Positions 60,302 to 64,000 of a stretch of DNA of 64,000 nucleotides are shown here, piece by piece; position 1 is the stretch's first letter, and each line of letters opens with the position of its first letter. Source of the stretch: Sanderia malayensis (Eukaryota > Cnidaria > Scyphozoa > Semaeostomeae > Pelagiidae); contig RQOL01000024.1 in NCBI GenBank assembly GCA_013076295.1, positions 3,363,158 through 3,427,157 on the forward strand. Direction: 5' to 3'. The notes below the pieces were generated by a model. It was not told where the DNA came from and made no database searches. It saw nothing but the letters and a program-made list of their open reading frames with translations. A program made the position numbers and the translations under genes.

Positions 60302-63300
60302 ATGGAGGACGTGGAGGATTTACTTCTTCCACACAAGAAACGAAGGGTTGACAATGAAAAAGAAACTTTTAATGATGATAAAACGAGCGAATTTAATAGT
60401 GCACTACCTGCTATATCTGTTGAAAGTTCTGAATTAGCTTCAAACGAAACTAAAATTGAAGAACAACTTCATCAACACGAGCACGTGGTGCCTAGGCCCA
60501 ATTCTGAAAATAACGATAATGTTGATATTCGACCGGAAAATAGTCCAATTAATGGCGAATCAAAGCTTCGCGAGCCTGACGTAGGAATACGTGAATATAT
60601 AAGCACATTCGCAGGTGTCCCTGGTATCCTGAAACAGAGATATTCTGATTTTGTTGTGAGAGAAAGGGACTTGAATGGAGAACTGGTTTATCTTGATAAG
60701 AATAAAATCGTTGACGAAACAGCAAATGTTGCTTGTGAAGACGAACGAGAAGATGGAGATGAGGCTGAAATTGCTTGTCCTTTGGTCGATGAAGATGTTT
60801 CGAGGATATCTGAATTTGCATCAAAGAAGGGAGCCAGTGAATGTGATGCATCAGGGGGTAATGATGGTGTTGCTCGGAACGCAAGCTTAGTATTGTCAGC
60901 TGATAATGATAAGCAACATAGGACATTGGTGCATCAGTACATTAGGAAGAAATATGATGCTCTTGGTGGGTATCAGCAATTGTTACAATTTAACAAATAA
61001 TTTCACTGATGCCTCCTTCTGCTCTTTCCTTCCCTAACAATAAAACAATTGTCCCTACGTAAAACACTAATTATATTTGTAGCTTATTATTCAAGGCTCA
61101 CTAAATCGGGGTTTAATTGTGTGAAATTATTGAGGCTACTACCACATTGATCTTTATAGTTTTCTTTTTACATATATTTTGCTTTTTCTTTCAGATACAG
61201 ACGTAGTTGATGTAGATAGTAGCGGAAAGGCAATTAGAGTGTTTTACAAGAGTAAGGCAAATAAGAAAAGAAGATGGAACTCAAGTGGGGAGAAGAAAAA
61301 TCAACGCTACAGTCATTTTGTTCTTTACAAAGAGAATCGGGACACAATGAGTGCCGTGAACAAAATTGCTGAAGTACTTCGTGTTAGGCCATCTATTTTC
61401 AGTTACGCAGGAACGAAAGACAAGCGCGCAGTTACAATTCAACAAGTTTGTGCATCTAGAATTGATGCAAAGAGACTCTTGTCTGTTAATAGAAGAGTGA
61501 AACAGCTATCTCTTGGCTCTGTTTGTTACAAAGACTCTCCTCTGAAGCTTGGAGATTTGACTGGGAATCATTTTGTGATTATTCTCAGGGAAATACCCTC
61601 AGAAACCGAGAAAGAGCATGTTGAAAATGTCATGAGTAGTTTGAGGAAGACTGGCTTTATCAACTACTTTGGCATGCAAAGGTTTGGCAGTGGATCTGTT
61701 CCAACATATGAGATAGGTACATGAGAAGAAAACACTAATAGTGGCGAGTTAATAAACTTGGATGAAGGACCCAGGGGTCATTAGGGGCACAACTCTTTCC
61801 ATCCTACTTTTGCCTTCTAAGAGTAAGCAGGTTTAAAGGGGCTTTATCTCAGAAATGAAACTGCATAATTGCTTGCCATAATTCCTTCCTGTAATTACCA
61901 GAAATGTGTGTTGACCTGTCTTAGTCATGCTACTCTCTGATTTTGCTGCCTTATTTATGTTTATCTTGTTTGGGTTTAGGCAAAACAGTGCTGCAGTCAG
62001 ATTGGTCAAAGACGGTCGATCTGATAATGACACCGAGAGAAGGCGAAGAGATGTCAATTCTGCAAGCCAAGAAGCATTGGCACGACAGCAAGGATAGCAA
62101 AGAAGCAGCTAAGTTCCTAAACCGTCGCCGATGCATCGAGGGACAAGTTCTCGAAACTTTAGCCAAGCTCGGCGAGAATGCGCACTACAATGCATTTCAG
62201 AACATACCACGCAACACGAGGTTACTGTACCTGCACAGTTATCAGAGCTACGTGTGGAATAGAGTGGTATCCGAAAGAATAGCGGTAAGGACAACGGATG
62301 ATACTCGGGTAATCCATGTAATGAATGTTCAACGGATACAATTGAATCTCAATGGAACCTCCTAAACAAACTTCCCTGGCGAATAATGAACCTTTGTTTA
62401 ACGAAGTTGATGTAACCATGTGTTGTAAGATTCCCTGCCAAACTTCCCGAAGGAATATTTTGGTTTTTATTAGAAGTGATATTATTTCTTGTTGCTTGTT
62501 TTCAGAAATACGGATTGAAAGTTTTACCTGGGGATCTTGTTGTTATCGAAGACGATCAAACAAGTAAACAATTGGACGGTAAATACAGCAAACTTATGAT
62601 TCGTTGCTCAATGCGTTTTAATGCTTCATTAAAGCGTAGGTTCAAATTTTCCCGCTCGCTACGGACAGCTCGTACATATTTTTAAGATTTTCTTAAATCT
62701 ACAAAGACGTTGAGATACGTTTTGGTAATTTCTCTAAATATTTTCCTTTGCAGACTCTAAAGATACGAAACATAGTCTTACCCGTTGCAAGGTGAAGCAC
62801 GTAGACCAGGATGAAATGGCTACACATTCAATCACAGACATTGTGATGCCATTACCTGGGTACGACATGCTGTACCCAGACAATGCACTTCGAGATGTGT
62901 ACACTAAAATCATGGCGGACGATGGCCTAACCCTGGCCGATATGAAACACAAAATCAAAGACTATTCTCTGTCCGGAGCGTACAGGTAAATTTTGTGCAG
63001 TGCAGCAAATAAGAACCTGCAAAACGCGCAGGTTCTTATTTGCGATGTTTTACTGTACAATGGTTAGAGACCCATGAGATGAAGTATATTGTCCGCTGTA
63101 CAGAGGTGCCCATTGTAAAGGGGAACCTGTTCATGAAGACCTCACAATCACCTATAATTATGTTACCTGTCTGGAAGTAGGTTGCATGCTCATCCAAGTA
63201 ACGATCTTTTTAGGCCTGTTAATAAGAGCACCGGCGTTAATTTAGTTTCCAGGACTGGGTGCTTAATAGATTGGGGCGTTAATTTAAAGCATTACGGTGT

Positions 63301-63651
63301 AGGTTTGATAAACGCCGGGACGTCAATTTAAATAACGCCGTATCGCATTAGCATTACGGTCCTTGTTTTATTCCTAACAGATACATCGTAGTAAAGCCAG
63401 AGAATGTAGATTGGAACATTGTGTATTATGATGATTATTGCATACCGCTAATACAAACGGAGGTAGACAACAACATGTCATGCGCAGAAGGAGCTCAACC
63501 TCTGCAACTGGACAACACAACTGGAAAATTTGCATCATTGAAAGTCGAGTTCACTCTACCACCATCTTCTTATGCCACAATGGTAATCAGAGAGATCACA
63601 AAACTCGATTCGTCTGCCAATTATCAATCAACACTCAATCAAACAACTTGA
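60302..63651 (+). CDS. PUS7: Pseudouridine synthase PUS7 (TruD family)
   Basis: Six exons give 683 aa (human 661): 60302-60965, 61195-61716, 61980-62284, 62506-62563, 62754-62985, 63381-63651. All are GT-AG and all phases close. PUS7 converts uridine to pseudouridine in tRNA, snRNA and mRNA (UNUAR sites). Landmarks: an acidic disordered N-terminus (1-90); VGIREYISTFAGVPGILKQR with YSDFVVRE; the catalytic motif YAGTKDKRAVT with Asp297; GDLTGNHFVIILR; RKTGFINYFGMQRFGSGSVP with YEIGK; RLLYLHSYQSYVWNRVVSER; TDIVMPLPGYDMLYP; KDYSLSGAYR-YIVVKP; and LPPSSYATMVIREITKLD at the end. The start codon at 60302 follows a plus-strand ac-aag context (caagATGG) and is the first ATG of the frame. Confidence 0.95.
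62996..63058. repeat. Minimal hairpin, taagaacctgca/tgcaggttctta (PUS7 intron)
   Basis: An almost perfect hairpin, aaataagaacctgcaaaacg against cgcaggttcttatt, with flanking tactgtac. It uses the same cataagaacc/ggttcttat terminal wording as family B and looks like its shortest form. Confidence 0.6.
63215..63355. repeat. Degenerate gcgttaattta repeat (PUS7 intron)
   Basis: Three loose copies of gcgttaattta and one inverted form with attacggtg motifs, similar to family C ends in a decayed state. Confidence 0.4.
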
Positions 63652-64000
63652 TCAGTGCAATCAAGGATCATAATCAATGCAATCAAACATTTCAATCAAT
63701 ATAGAATACGATCTAATTGATGTTAGATATGATTCTCTGATTTTAGATGTGATTTTGTTGACTTTGAAAAATGATTTTGTTGATTTTAGAAATAGCGGCT
63801 GATTTTTTAAATAATTCTGTTTTAAATAATAATCTGCGTATTTATGTGGCTCGGTTTCAGAGAAATGTATGCGCAAAATAAGAGGTTTGTAAAAGCTTAC
63901 AACTTCAGTAACTCTTCTTAATATAATATCTTCAAATATATATACATGTAGCATCGATAATTTAGAATAGGTATCTGTTGATTTACTTGGAGCATACAAC
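63652..64000. other. PUS7 downstream region
   Basis: AT-rich 3' flank. The open frame on the minus strand has no protein-like features and is not called. Confidence 0.4.

Noticed and set aside
63661..63999. Minus-strand frame of 112 codons
   Set aside because: AT-rich 3' flank of PUS7 with no domain or splice support.

Overview
This is a eukaryotic, animal-type window. It is AT-rich and intron-dense, with conserved metazoan proteins split into many short exons, (CCCTAA)n tracts of the animal telomere type, and many short inverted-repeat transposons. The gene set (NOX2-like oxidase, ERM protein, AIG1, TMEM181, SVOP-like transporter) points to a non-bilaterian or early-branching invertebrate. 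A cnidarian is my best guess, but that is inference and nothing in the sequence proves the taxon. Exon coordinates were worked out by hand from splice sites, reading frame and remembered protein families; no database search was run.

Layout, left to right. 1-645 (-): 5' exons of CCDC174, cut by the window edge. 856-1873 (+): AIG1/FAR-17a-like membrane hydrolase, head to head with CCDC174 across about 210 bp. 2371-12438 (-): a 20-exon NOX2-type NADPH oxidase, tail to tail with AIG1. 13569-15117 (-): SNX3/SNX12 sorting nexin. 15830-17700 (+): unrecognised five-exon gene with one membrane segment. 19090-28088 (-): ezrin/radixin/moesin protein with an unusual alanine-rich linker. 29231-36576 (-): TMEM181, containing an AT-AC intron. 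39584-40465 (+): intronless RPP30 (RNase P/MRP subunit). 40566-50448 (-): DDX10/Dbp4 RNA helicase, 22 exons, with an apparent 1-base frameshift. 50826-52499 (-): SVOP-like transporter. 53899-59501: a 5.6 kb near-palindrome. 60302-63651 (+): PUS7 pseudouridine synthase.

The genes do not form an operon or shared pathway, although RPP30, DDX10 and PUS7 all act in RNA processing. The most notable features are non-standard introns (one AT-AC and five GC-AG among 84 inferred introns), the long palindrome, a higher-order telomere-like minisatellite inside a DDX10 intron, the alanine-rich ERM insert, and several families of small inverted-repeat elements, one of them a hAT-type element with an exact 8-bp target duplication. 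Most intron and intergenic sequence is AT-rich and unremarkable apart from the repeats listed.
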